From Verrucomicrobiota bacterium (lineage in GTDB: Bacteria; Verrucomicrobiota; Verrucomicrobiia; Verrucomicrobiales; Akkermansiaceae), in the NCBI GenBank assembly GCA_030835305.1, contig JAURPJ010000132.1, positions 1-64,000 of the forward strand: DNA of 64,000 nt. The letters are read 5' to 3'. A program made the position numbers and the translations under genes. Below the pieces are notes generated by a model. It searched no databases, had not been told where the DNA came from, and saw only the letters and a list, made by a program, of their open reading frames with translations. Below, piece after piece: positions 54,532 through 62,757 of the stretch (the first letter of the stretch is position 1; each line of letters starts with the position of its first letter).

Positions 54532-54893
54532 TATCCCGGGCTGCAAGTGCTTATTCGCCGATCAGCGTTTCGTTTTCATGCCTTTACTCATTGCTTCGCC
54601 AATGAGGTAGTAGCTTTCCCGAATTGCGTGACCGTGAAATTGTTGGGAGCTGTGACTGCGGCCATTTGCATGGCTTCCGAGAAGTCGAGGTTCACGGTCG
54701 TGCCACTGCCCCAGACCCGTTAACGCGTGCGGTCGCTGAGGTCTGCGGGCCCGACAGCCGCTCTGAATTCGAGCTGGGATTGGGAAAGGGGCCGAAGGTG
54801 GTCAGGGAGCCGCCGCATTAATCCCGGGTTTGAAATTGATGAGATCATCGGACCAAAACAACCCGTAAAATTCGACGGGATTTGATTTTCAGG
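54532..54893. other. intergenic region without a recognised gene
   Basis: About 360 bases. The open frames present are short and lack leaders, motifs or good starts, and I see no repeat or terminator. Confidence 0.45.
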
Positions 54894-55131
54894 TCAGGAT
54901 AATTTCCTCGGTTTCATCAAAGTACAAAACATCTAATACTCCGAGCGGTTGGCGGGCCTCGTCACTTTCAACGATCTGCATTCCGGTGGGGTTCATGTGG
55001 TTGAAGCCGTCCCCCCCAATCCGGGCGGTGAAGGATCCTCCTCCGAGGGCCAATTTTGGAGCCTTCGTCCCTTTTGCCTTTGCTGGCTGGTCTTGCCGGC
55101 GCTGATGCGCCGGAGGCGGTAAACTGGTGAA
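54894..55131 (-). other. coherent open reading frame after pckA, gene or remnant
   Basis: Immediately after the pckA stop the same reverse frame stays open to TGA at 54894-54896. It has protein-like text (LALGGGSFTARIGGDGFNH, then MNPTGMQIVESDEARQPL and VLYFDETEEIILT). The only start codons are TTG 55053 and an ATG further in, which would give 52 or 34 residues. This may be the tail of a lost gene or a short real protein. No family recognised. Confidence 0.3.
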
Positions 55132-56718
55132 TTAAGCGTATTTTGGACCGCCGCTGATAATCTCGGCGCTCGTGCCTGCTTCGTAGTTCTTGAAATTGGC
55201 GAGAAAGAGGTCGGCAAGTCCCTGCGCGCTGGTGTCAAAGGCTGCTTTGTCATCCCAGCTGTTGCGGGGAACGAGGATGTCCGAAGGAACCTCGGGGACT
55301 TCGGTGATCGTTTCGAAGCCAAACACAGGATCGGTCTCGGTAGGTGCCGATGCGAGCTTACCATTGTAAATTGCTTCGACGATGGAGCGGGAATACTTGA
55401 GCTTGATGCGTTCACCGGCATTGTAGCCGCCGTTGATCCAGCCGGTATTGACGAGCCAAACGTTGACTTTGTGGCTCTTCATTTTTTCGGCGAGGAGTTT
55501 GGCGTAGCGCGAGGGATGAAGGACGAGGAAAGGTGCTCCGAAGCAGGCCGAGAATGTTGCGGTGGGTTCGGTGACGCCCATCTCAGTGCCAGCCACCTTG
55601 GCGGTGTAACCGGAGATGAAGTGATACATCGCTTGCTCTTCGCTGAGTTTGGCAACGGGAGGGAGGACGCCGAAGGCATCGCAGGTGAGGAAGATGATAT
55701 CGGTCGGATGACCGGCGATGCAGGGGACGAGGGCGTTGTCGATGAACTCGATGGGGTAGGCTCCACGGGTGTTTTGCGTGAGCGAGGTGTCATGGAAATC
55801 GACGTTGTAGTCTTCGTCGTGAACCACGTTTTCGAGGACCGCTCCGTAGTGAAGGGCGTTGTAAATATCTGGCTCGGTTTCCTTGGAAAGATCGATGGCT
55901 TTGGCGTAGCAGCCGCCCTCGATGTTGAAGACCCCGGTGTCGGTCCAGACGTGCTCGTCATCACCGATGAGCATGCGGGTGGGGTCGGCAGAGAGGGTGG
56001 TTTTGCCGGTGCCGGAGAGACCGAAGAGGATGGCCGAGCGATTGGTCTTGGGGCAGGCCGTGGCCGAGCAGTGCATAGAGAGATGGCCCTTCATCGGCAT
56101 GAGATAGTGCATCAGGGTGAAGACCCCTTTCTTCATTTCGCCGGCGTATTCGGTGCCGAGGATAACCATTTCCTTTTCCTCGAAGCAGACGTCGATGGAA
56201 GTCTTGGAAGTCATGCCTTCTGTGAGGCGGTTGGCGGGGAATTGGCCCGCGTTGTAGATTGTGAAATCCGGCTCGCCGAAGTCGGCCAATTCTTCTTTCG
56301 AGGGATTGATAAGCATGATCTGCATGAAAAGCGCGTGGTAAGGGCGGGTGCAGATGACGCGGACCTTGATGCGGTTTTCGGGGTCCCAGCCAGCAAAGGC
56401 ATCGATGACGTAAAGCTGTTCGCGGGTATTGAGGTAGTCTTTGGCGCGCTCGCGGTTGATTTCGAAGGTGTGCTCACCGATGGGGATGTTGATATCGCCC
56501 CACCAAACGTGGTCTTTCGAGGCGGCATTTTCGGTGATGCGTTTGTCGCCGGGCGAGCGCCCGGTCTTTTCACCGGAGTAGGCAATGAGGGCGCCGAAGG
56601 CGGAGAGCGAAGTGGACGGCTCGTAGCGGATGGCATCCATGTAAAGGCGGGAGGCCGCCGGATTGCGGGCGACGTTCGGTTTCTCGAGGCCAAGGTGGGA
56701 AAGGTCGATGGTTTTCAC
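55132..56718 (-). CDS. pckA: phosphoenolpyruvate carboxykinase (ATP)
   Basis: Converts oxaloacetate and ATP to phosphoenolpyruvate, ADP and CO2 in gluconeogenesis. The 528-residue protein is standard length, with RSPGDKRI, the P-loop [14 protein letters not shown], the metal site [11 protein letters not shown], the [11 protein letters not shown] block, and the later [16 protein letters not shown] segment. Cytoplasmic. Given the ruined class III fbp in this window, gluconeogenesis must use another fructose-bisphosphatase encoded elsewhere. Confidence 0.97.
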   Translation of the reverse strand: MKTIDLSHLGLEKPNVARNPAASRLYMDAIRYEPSTSLSAFGALIAYSGEKTGRSPGDKRITENAASKDHVWWGDINIPIGEHTFEINRERAKDYLNTREQLYVIDAFAGWDPENRIKVRVICTRPYHALFMQIMLINPSKEELADFGEPDFTIYNAGQFPANRLTEGMTSKTSIDVCFEEKEMVILGTEYAGEMKKGVFTLMHYLMPMKGHLSMHCSATACPKTNRSAILFGLSGTGKTTLSADPTRMLIGDDEHVWTDTGVFNIEGGCYAKAIDLSKETEPDIYNALHYGAVLENVVHDEDYNVDFHDTSLTQNTRGAYPIEFIDNALVPCIAGHPTDIIFLTCDAFGVLPPVAKLSEEQAMYHFISGYTAKVAGTEMGVTEPTATFSACFGAPFLVLHPSRYAKLLAEKMKSHKVNVWLVNTGWINGGYNAGERIKLKYSRSIVEAIYNGKLASAPTETDPVFGFETITEVPEVPSDILVPRNSWDDKAAFDTSAQGLADLFLANFKNYEAGTSAEIISGGPKYA

Positions 56719-57281
56719 GAAAAAGACCTAACACTTTCCGTGCCAGAGTAAACCTTGCGTAACGTGTGCGGGGAAAAGGCAAAAGGGGACGAGTCATTTG
56801 GATTTGATCGATCTTTCCGGAGCTACTGCGCCACTTTTAATAGTATTCAGAGTCATTGTCGTGGACGAGACATTCCCGTCGATCGATAAGCCACTTTTCT
56901 GGGTAACGAAGTCGATCTTGGTTGTGGTTTCGGGTCACTTCCATTTGATGAGATACTTGCGCGTCCCTTTCGGAGCAAGGGGTGTTCGATTTAAGAGGGG
57001 CCATGCGCTTCGTGTCCTCTGCAACCGTCACATTGACGGTTGCCAGGAAGGTCGGTCACGAAGGCTGCCCATTAAGGGGCCGTGATGAGGAAGCCGACCA
57101 TTTTTGGTTTCTCGGCGGCCTCAGCCCCGGCTTCGCCAAGTTCGTCGATGGCAAAGAAGCTTTTAGGCACGTCAAAAGTGCTCAGGGGGAGCGCCGTTGC
57201 GAAGAAAAGGGGTACTAGAAATGTGGTGAGGGGATCGAATTCGTCTAAAGATTTCAGTTTAGGTCAAATTTCGGAGATAGT
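56719..57281. other. intergenic region with no convincing gene
   Basis: Short overlapping frames exist in several phases. A reverse frame near 57080-57270 reads like protein for about 60 residues (FFAIDELGEAGAEAAEKPKM) but lacks a start, so I do not call it. The clear structure is the inverted repeat at 57021-57043. Confidence 0.45.
57021..57043. repeat. perfect 10-bp inverted repeat, 3-base spacer
   Basis: GCAACCGTCA-CAT-TGACGGTTGC is fully symmetric. No T tract adjoins it. Its place between pckA and the SASA esterase gene would suit an operator or RNA hairpin. Confidence 0.7.
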
Positions 57282-58283
57282 TTATTTCTTCAAAAACTCG
57301 ACCATGGCGCGGCCCATGGCTTCACCGACCTTGAAGTGGCTTGTGCCGGAGTGGTTCCAGTGATAGCCGAAGCCGCTTGGAGATTCCTCGGTGCTACGTT
57401 TGAAGGATCGGGTGTCGACCGAGCGGATGGTGCCGGCGAAATCGGGAGAGGCTTTTGGATCTCCAAGTTTGAGCTGGATTTCGCAGAGCTCGTTACGAAT
57501 TCCTTTCCCGCCCGTGCCAATCATGCCGGTGTTGGCGATGACGACGGGGAGTTTTGGAACCTCTAGGTCTTTGCGGAGATCGCGAATGAGGTTCTGCATG
57601 TTTTCGGAATATTCGGCGACCATTTCGGCGGAGCCGGCGTCGTTCCATCCCTGGTGCCAGCCGAAGCCGAGGATCTCGGTTTTTCGGCCTTTGAGTTCGG
57701 GGAAGTGAGTGCCGAGATTGGCTTGGACGTCTTTGACAATTTTGACCATCTCCCGATAGGAGGCGCCGAGGTTCTCCTCTTTGTATTTGACTTTTTTGTA
57801 GTCTGGTTTGCCGGACGCAGGTGGGCGGAAGTTGATGCCGAGTGAGTGACCGCCCCATGCGGTTTTGATGATGAGAACGGGTTCGTCGATGAGGTCGCCG
57901 ACGAGGTTTCCGAATTGGAGCTCGGGGCCGAACCAGTTTCCCTTGCCGAAGCCGGGGGCGAGCTTGCCGGTGGTTTTTCCGGGAGCGGTGGAATAAACGA
58001 AAACGTCGTCTCGCTCGTTCCACTTTCCGTTGTCTCCAAGAAGGTGACCGATTCGTTTTTTGGTGTCCGGAGCGGTGGCAAGAGATCGCAGGCAATCGAG
58101 CCCGCCCTTGATTTCGCGTTGTGACTTTTTACTAGATTTGTCGTAATTTGGGTTGAGGCCCATTTCGACCTTACCGTGGCCGACCATGTTGGACTGCCCG
58201 GCAAGGATGAAGATTTTGACCGGGCCTTTGGGGACGCCGGCGTGGAGGAGGGTTGTTGAAGCGAGGAGGAGAAGAGTTTTCAT
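57282..58283 (-). CDS. sialate O-acetylesterase-type (SASA domain) carbohydrate esterase
   Basis: A 333-residue SGNH-like esterase with signal peptide (MKTLLLLASTTLLHAG). The nucleophile is in IFILAGQSNMVGHG (GQSN), the oxyanion region in KTAWGGHSLG, and the helper block in GFGWHQGWNDAG. Removes acetyl groups from sialic acids or acetylated polysaccharides. Another small secreted gene lies 3 bases upstream and is transcribed first. Confidence 0.92.
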   Translation of the reverse strand: MKTLLLLASTTLLHAGVPKGPVKIFILAGQSNMVGHGKVEMGLNPNYDKSSKKSQREIKGGLDCLRSLATAPDTKKRIGHLLGDNGKWNERDDVFVYSTAPGKTTGKLAPGFGKGNWFGPELQFGNLVGDLIDEPVLIIKTAWGGHSLGINFRPPASGKPDYKKVKYKEENLGASYREMVKIVKDVQANLGTHFPELKGRKTEILGFGWHQGWNDAGSAEMVAEYSENMQNLIRDLRKDLEVPKLPVVIANTGMIGTGGKGIRNELCEIQLKLGDPKASPDFAGTIRSVDTRSFKRSTEESPSGFGYHWNHSGTSHFKVGEAMGRAMVEFLKK

Positions 58284-58286
58284 CGT

Positions 58287-58724
58287 TTAAGGTGAGGTTA
58301 AGGCGCGGAGTCGCGTGAATTTGGGTTTACGGTTTCGATAGATGCGGCAGGTAAATTTTTCACGTTGGCCGTCGATCACTTCGATGGTGGGCTCGAACTT
58401 TTTAGAGGGATTGAAAAGGGTTGGGAGGGGAGTCCAGTTGATGAGGTTCTCGGAGGTTTCGAGGTGGATGATCGCGTTGTCGGGGTTGCGGTGGCGGTGG
58501 AAGCTGGCTTCATACCACGCAAATTTTCCCGAGTTATTTGGGTTGTCGCTGACCGGGTAGTAAACGGGGGTTATGGTCAGTGGGTCGGCGTCAGTTTCAC
58601 CGGGGGTGTAGGATTCCAAAAATTCGGCGCGGTCGAAGTGGATCTCGCTGATGACAACCCGCTGTGCTTCGAGAGAGCAGACGGTTGCCAGCAGAGTTAG
58701 AACCAAGAGGAGTCGCCGGGACAT
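58287..58724 (-). CDS. hypothetical secreted protein
   Basis: A 145-residue protein with signal peptide (MSRRLLLVLTLLATVCSLEA). The start at ATG 58724 fits the leader; an upstream start adds only 11 residues. The mature part is beta-rich (VVISEIHFDRAEFLESY; TSENLINWTPLPTLFNPSK) and shows the TSENLxxW pattern seen in verrucomicrobial exported proteins. No named domain. Confidence 0.7.
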   Translation of the reverse strand: MSRRLLLVLTLLATVCSLEAQRVVISEIHFDRAEFLESYTPGETDADPLTITPVYYPVSDNPNNSGKFAWYEASFHRHRNPDNAIIHLETSENLINWTPLPTLFNPSKKFEPTIEVIDGQREKFTCRIYRNRKPKFTRLRALTSP

Positions 58725-58777
58725 TTCTGAGTCTAGGGCGGAGTCCCGGAAGTTCAACGTCAGAGCTCAATGGAAGA

Positions 58778-60088
58778 TCAGGCGTCGACGACGGCGAATT
58801 TGAGTTCGGCGCTGGAGACGACCTGGCCGTTGATGGAGCAGGTGGCGACGGCGGTGCCGATGGTGCGGCGGAAGCTGAGGATCTCGGCGTCGATGAAGAG
58901 GGTGTCGCCGGGGACGACGGGCTTGCGGAATTTGACTTTGTCGGCGCTGAGGAAGTAGCCGATTTTCCCCTGATTATCCGGAAGGCGCATGATGAGGATG
59001 GAGGCGGTCTGGGCCATGGCCTCGAGTTGGAGGACGCCGGGCATGACGGGGTGTCCGGGGAAGTGGCCCTGGAAGAATTCCTCATTCATGGTGAGGTTCT
59101 TGATGGCGGTGCACTTCATTTCGGAAGAGAAGCCGATGACGCGGTCTATTAAAAGGAAGGGATAGCGGTGGGGAAGGATTTTGAGGATCTCGGTGATGTC
59201 GAGAACCGCTTCGGCTTCGGGAAGTTTGACGGGGGGTACCATGGCGCGCATGGCGGCGTAGTTTTTGCGAAGTGCTTTGGCCGCTTCGGTGTTCGGGCCG
59301 TGGCCGGGTTTGACGGCTATGACGTGGCCGGTGAATTTTCGCCCGGAGAGCATGAGGTCGCCGATCAGGTCGAGGGCTTTGTGGCGGGCGAATTCGTTGT
59401 CGAAGCGCATGGGCTCCTTGGACATGATCTCCTCGCCTCGGACGACGACGGCGTTCTCAAGCGAGCCTCCTTTGATGAGGCCTTTATCCAGAAGGGGCTT
59501 GATGTCTTCGTAAAAGGTGAAGGTGCGGGCGGGGGCGACTTCGGCTTCGTAGATTTCGGGGGTGACGACGGTGGAGAAGTATTGCACGAAGCGGCCGTCT
59601 TTGCCGACGTTGGTGACGGAGACGCGGAATTGCTTGTCAGGGACGATGGTGATGAGGGAGCCATCGCTGGTTTCGAGATGAATGGGCTCGCGGATTTCCC
59701 AGACTTTTCGCGGGGTGGTTTGTTCTTCGAGGCCGGCTTTTTTGATGAGTTCGACGTAGGGGCGCGAGGAGCCATCGCCGATAGGGGGTTCGTTTGAATC
59801 CATTTCGACGAGGGCGTTGTCAACTCCCATACCGACCAGGGCGGAGAGGACGTGCTCGACGGTGTGAACGCGGACGGAGCCTTCGGCGAGGGTGGTGGCG
59901 CGTTCGACGGTCTGGACTTTGGAGACGCAGGCGTCGATGAAGGGTTTGTCGGGGAGGTCGACGCGGCGGAATTTGAAGCCATGGCCTTCGGGAGCGGGCT
60001 TCAGAGTGAGAGTGACTTTTTCTCCGGTGTGGAGGGAGGTTCCTTCGAGAGTGGCTTCGGAAGCCAGCGTGTGCTCCATGTGGGACAT
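58778..60088 (-). CDS. bifunctional LpxC-FabZ (lipid A deacetylase fused to hydroxyacyl-ACP dehydratase)
   Basis: The N-terminal ~285 residues are LpxC, the Zn deacetylase committing UDP-acyl-GlcNAc to lipid A: TLEGTSLHTG, RVHTVEHVLSALVGMGVDNA (first zinc His) and FARHKALDLIGDL (His and Asp ligands). The C-terminal ~145 residues are FabZ: LPHRYPFLLIDRV, FQGHFPGHPVMPGVLQLEAM (catalytic His, Glu). FabZ removes water in fatty acid synthesis from the same hydroxyacyl pool. The fused form is known in Bacteroidetes and PVC members. Total 436 aa. Divergent from the RluA-like gene. Confidence 0.96.
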   Translation of the reverse strand: MSHMEHTLASEATLEGTSLHTGEKVTLTLKPAPEGHGFKFRRVDLPDKPFIDACVSKVQTVERATTLAEGSVRVHTVEHVLSALVGMGVDNALVEMDSNEPPIGDGSSRPYVELIKKAGLEEQTTPRKVWEIREPIHLETSDGSLITIVPDKQFRVSVTNVGKDGRFVQYFSTVVTPEIYEAEVAPARTFTFYEDIKPLLDKGLIKGGSLENAVVVRGEEIMSKEPMRFDNEFARHKALDLIGDLMLSGRKFTGHVIAVKPGHGPNTEAAKALRKNYAAMRAMVPPVKLPEAEAVLDITEILKILPHRYPFLLIDRVIGFSSEMKCTAIKNLTMNEEFFQGHFPGHPVMPGVLQLEAMAQTASILIMRLPDNQGKIGYFLSADKVKFRKPVVPGDTLFIDAEILSFRRTIGTAVATCSINGQVVSSAELKFAVVDA

Positions 60089-60138
60089 GCGCGGGTTTTA
60101 GACTGGAGGGGGATTTTGAAAAGGGATTTTATGCGGAG

Positions 60139-60879
60139 GTGACTTTAAGAATCGCGGCGCGGACGAACTTTGAGATTCTCGAAGAGTGCGAGGATTGGCT
60201 GATTGTGGAAAAGCCGGCGCCGCTAATCATGCATCCGACGGGGAAGAGTGACGAGGTGACCTTGTTAGGAGTTTTGAAGGAGGCGATGCCGGCGCTTGAT
60301 TTCTTTTTTGTGAATCGACTGGATCGGGAGACGAGTGGATGTGTTTTGGTGGCGAAGAATTCGGGGGCTGCGAGGAGGTTGGGCAAGATGATGGGACGAA
60401 AGGAGATTGAGAAGGGATATGAGGCGATTGTATGGGGTTGGCCGGAGTGGCAGGAAAATTGTTTGACGCAGCCGATTCGACGAAAAGGGGAGTTTGAGGA
60501 GAGTGAGGTGTGGGTGAGGCAGGCGGTGCATCCCGAAGGAAAGGAAAGCGAGACGGATTTTCGGGTTGAGGGGATGTTTGAGAAAGACGGCGATCGATTT
60601 TCGATGATAGGCTGCGAGGCTCGAACGGGTCGGACCCATCAAATCAGGGTTCATTTGGAATACCTCGGTTTTCCGATCGTGGGTGATAAGATCTATGGCG
60701 ATGAGGGGAGGGCCTACCTCGAGTTTTTGGAAAACGGGTGGACGAAGGCTTTAAACGAGCGGTTGCGGTTGGAGCGGCAGGCGCTGCATGCCACGCGGAT
60801 GGAATTTGAGTGGGAAGGCGAAGTGATCGTAGCTCACAGCAGGCTCCCCGATGAGCTGAGGGCCTTTTGTGTTGCCTGA
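60139..60879 (+). CDS. RluA-family pseudouridine synthase
   Basis: Isomerises uridine in rRNA or tRNA. The 246-residue protein starts at GTG 60139 and has the catalytic Asp in FVNRLDRETSGCVLVAKN, plus RTGRTHQIRVHLEYLGFPIVGDKIYG, both RluA signatures. No S4 domain is present. The next gene begins immediately after its TGA, so they are co-translated. Target uridine unknown. Confidence 0.93.
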   Translation: MTLRIAARTNFEILEECEDWLIVEKPAPLIMHPTGKSDEVTLLGVLKEAMPALDFFFVNRLDRETSGCVLVAKNSGAARRLGKMMGRKEIEKGYEAIVWGWPEWQENCLTQPIRRKGEFEESEVWVRQAVHPEGKESETDFRVEGMFEKDGDRFSMIGCEARTGRTHQIRVHLEYLGFPIVGDKIYGDEGRAYLEFLENGWTKALNERLRLERQALHATRMEFEWEGEVIVAHSRLPDELRAFCVA

Positions 60880-61662
60880 ATGGAGTGCCCCGGGTTGATT
60901 TCCGACATGGTGAAATTATCTGAGGTGGTTGGATTTCTCGAAAATGAACTCGGGACGTCGGGGATTCCTGATTATCCGGGTGCGCACAACGGCTTGCAGC
61001 TTCAGAATGGCGGGGAGGTTTTTCGGGTGGCTTGTGCGGTGGATGCGAGCCTGCCTGTCATTAAAAACGCGGTTGCGGAAGGTGCTGACCTTCTGGTGGT
61101 CCACCACGGGCTCTTTTGGCAAGGGGTGCGGATGTTGACTGGAGCGGCCTATTTGAAGCTCAAAATTGCGATGGACGCTGGTTTGGCCATTTATAGCAGT
61201 CATATCCCGCTCGATGTTCATCCGGAGCATGGAAACAACGTCAGATTGTCGCGGGCTCTGGGACTTGGCGACGGGGAGCCATTTTTTGACTGGAAGGGAA
61301 TTTCTTTGGGGAGGCGGTCAGTTTATGAGGGCAGTTTGGGGGAGCTCAGGCAGGTTCTCGAAGCGGCCGTTGGCGGGCCGGTTCTTCTTCGCGGGGATGA
61401 AAGTGCCTCAGCTGGCTTGGTGGGAATCATTACGGGAGGGGCGGGAAGTGAGATTGAGGCGATGGCGGCGGAGGGAATTGAGACGTTTGTCACCGGGGAG
61501 GGGCCGCACTGGAGTCATCCATTGGCGGAAGAGCTGGGAATAAACGTACTCTACGCGGGGCACTACGCGAGCGAAACCTTTGGAGTAAAGGCGCTCGGCC
61601 AGCTCTTAAAAGATCGCTTTGACCTCGATTGGTGCTTTGTGGATCACCCGACCGGTTTATAA
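60880..61662 (+). CDS. NIF3/YbgI-like dinuclear metal-center protein
   Basis: A 260-residue NIF3-family protein. The metal ligand motif LLVVHHGLFW and the later VYTGEGPHW-type TFVTGEGPHWSHP and LYAGHYASETFG provide the His and Glu residues. The start ATG 60880 abuts the previous stop; ATG 60907 (MVKLSEVVGF) is an alternative and matches family N-termini better. Suggested roles (GTP cyclohydrolase-like hydrolysis, metal insertion) are unproven in bacteria. Confidence 0.92.
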   Translation: MECPGLISDMVKLSEVVGFLENELGTSGIPDYPGAHNGLQLQNGGEVFRVACAVDASLPVIKNAVAEGADLLVVHHGLFWQGVRMLTGAAYLKLKIAMDAGLAIYSSHIPLDVHPEHGNNVRLSRALGLGDGEPFFDWKGISLGRRSVYEGSLGELRQVLEAAVGGPVLLRGDESASAGLVGIITGGAGSEIEAMAAEGIETFVTGEGPHWSHPLAEELGINVLYAGHYASETFGVKALGQLLKDRFDLDWCFVDHPTGL

Positions 61663-61786
61663 ATCCGCAAAATTTTTAACAAAACAGGATAGTTAGGATT
61701 TGTTTTATAAGTGCGTTCCGCAATGCCATTTAAACGGGATTAGGCCACTGGTGATAAAATGGTTGTCGGCGAAGTGAAAAAAAACC

Positions 61787-61815
61787 TTGCGGTCCTTTGA
61801 TCGGAAAGGTAAACC
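61787..61815 (+). promoter_or_regulatory. possible sigma-70 promoter for tRNA-Gly
   Basis: TTGCGG at 61787-61792 and TAAACC at 61810-61815 are spaced by 17 bases and lie 13 bases upstream of the tRNA. Each box matches consensus only partly. Confidence 0.4.
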
Positions 61816-61828
61816 TTTATCCAGTGAT

Positions 61829-61902
61829 GCGGGTATAGCTTAATGGTAAAGCTCCAGCCTTCCAAGCTGATCATGAGGGTTCGATTCCCTCTACCCGCTC
61901 CA
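61829..61902 (+). tRNA. tRNA-Gly, anticodon TCC
   Basis: GCGGGTA pairs perfectly with TACCCGC in the acceptor stem, the D-arm is AGCT…AGCT, the anticodon loop is CTTCCAA (anticodon TCC), and the T-loop is GTTCGATTC. CCA is encoded (61900-61902). A C·A mismatch sits at the top of the anticodon stem. Reads glycine codons GGA/GGG. Confidence 0.97.
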
Positions 61903-61951
61903 AATCCTCCCTAGTCAATAGGGTCCACTCAGAACTTAGATTTACAAATCC

Positions 61952-62695
61952 ATGAAAAATACGCTGAAATTCGCAACTATGGCAGCTCTTCTGGCCGCTG
62001 CACCACTTGCTTCGGCAGACGTGGCTGACTCCGTCAAGTTGAGTAAGGCTGTCAAAGTCGCAGTCGCTGCTGACTCGAGCAAGGTCCTCGAAATCGTCGC
62101 CGCTAACGTCGCTGCCAACGAGTCTTGCGCGTGTGAGATCGTCAAAGCCGCCATCTTAGCTTCCGACGCTGACAAGGAGCTAGTAGCCAAGATTGTGAAT
62201 ACGGCGATTCTTGAGGTTCCTTCCCAGATTCGCATTATCGCCCGCTGCGCTATTGCAACTGCTCCTGATGCCGTCTCTGATATCCAGGCTGTTGTTGAGA
62301 AATATGACTCTGCTGGCGGGGAAGGCTCATCCGAGAAGGGTGGACTCGAGAAGGGTGTGATCGAAGGTCCAACTTTTGACGGTCCTAATCCCCTCGACTA
62401 TCCGTTTGATAGTGTTGAAGCACCAATCGCAAGTGATAGCCGTTGGCTCCCTGAATTTTTGTTCCCAAGCCTCACTCTGAACGTGAAGATCGGTGAAGCT
62501 GACGCTGCAGTGGTTGATCCCATCCGCGAGGGCATTAAGGATGGTAATGTAGACCCTCAGGATGTGAAAGACACTCCGGTTGATAACGTCGTTGAAGGCG
62601 GGAGTCAGACAGAAGCCTACGAATTTTATCTCCAACTTTTCGGCGAATCAAATCTTGAGGTTGATTTTAACGTAACGCGTGTTGGAAACCAGTAG
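61952..62695 (+). CDS. hypothetical secreted protein
   Basis: A 247-residue protein with signal peptide (MKNTLKFATMAALLAAAPLASA). An Ala/Val-rich helical segment (KAVKVAVAADSSKVLEIV, repeated-like AANVAANESCACEIVKAAI) is followed by a linker and an acidic C-terminal domain. The Cys-Ala-Cys pair in ESCACEIV may bind metal or form a disulfide. 62 bases separate it from the outer-membrane protein gene, probably its operon partner. Confidence 0.75.
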   Translation: MKNTLKFATMAALLAAAPLASADVADSVKLSKAVKVAVAADSSKVLEIVAANVAANESCACEIVKAAILASDADKELVAKIVNTAILEVPSQIRIIARCAIATAPDAVSDIQAVVEKYDSAGGEGSSEKGGLEKGVIEGPTFDGPNPLDYPFDSVEAPIASDSRWLPEFLFPSLTLNVKIGEADAAVVDPIREGIKDGNVDPQDVKDTPVDNVVEGGSQTEAYEFYLQLFGESNLEVDFNVTRVGNQ

Positions 62696-62757
62696 CGCCG
62701 TAGAACTTTTCGACGCGAATTGATATTTCGGTAACCCCACAAGAACAAACAAATCTA

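Noticed and set aside
55471-56751. 426-residue forward frame
   Set aside because: Antisense to pckA.
57082-57270. reverse frame with protein-like text between pckA and the esterase
   Set aside because: No start codon and no family match that I can see.
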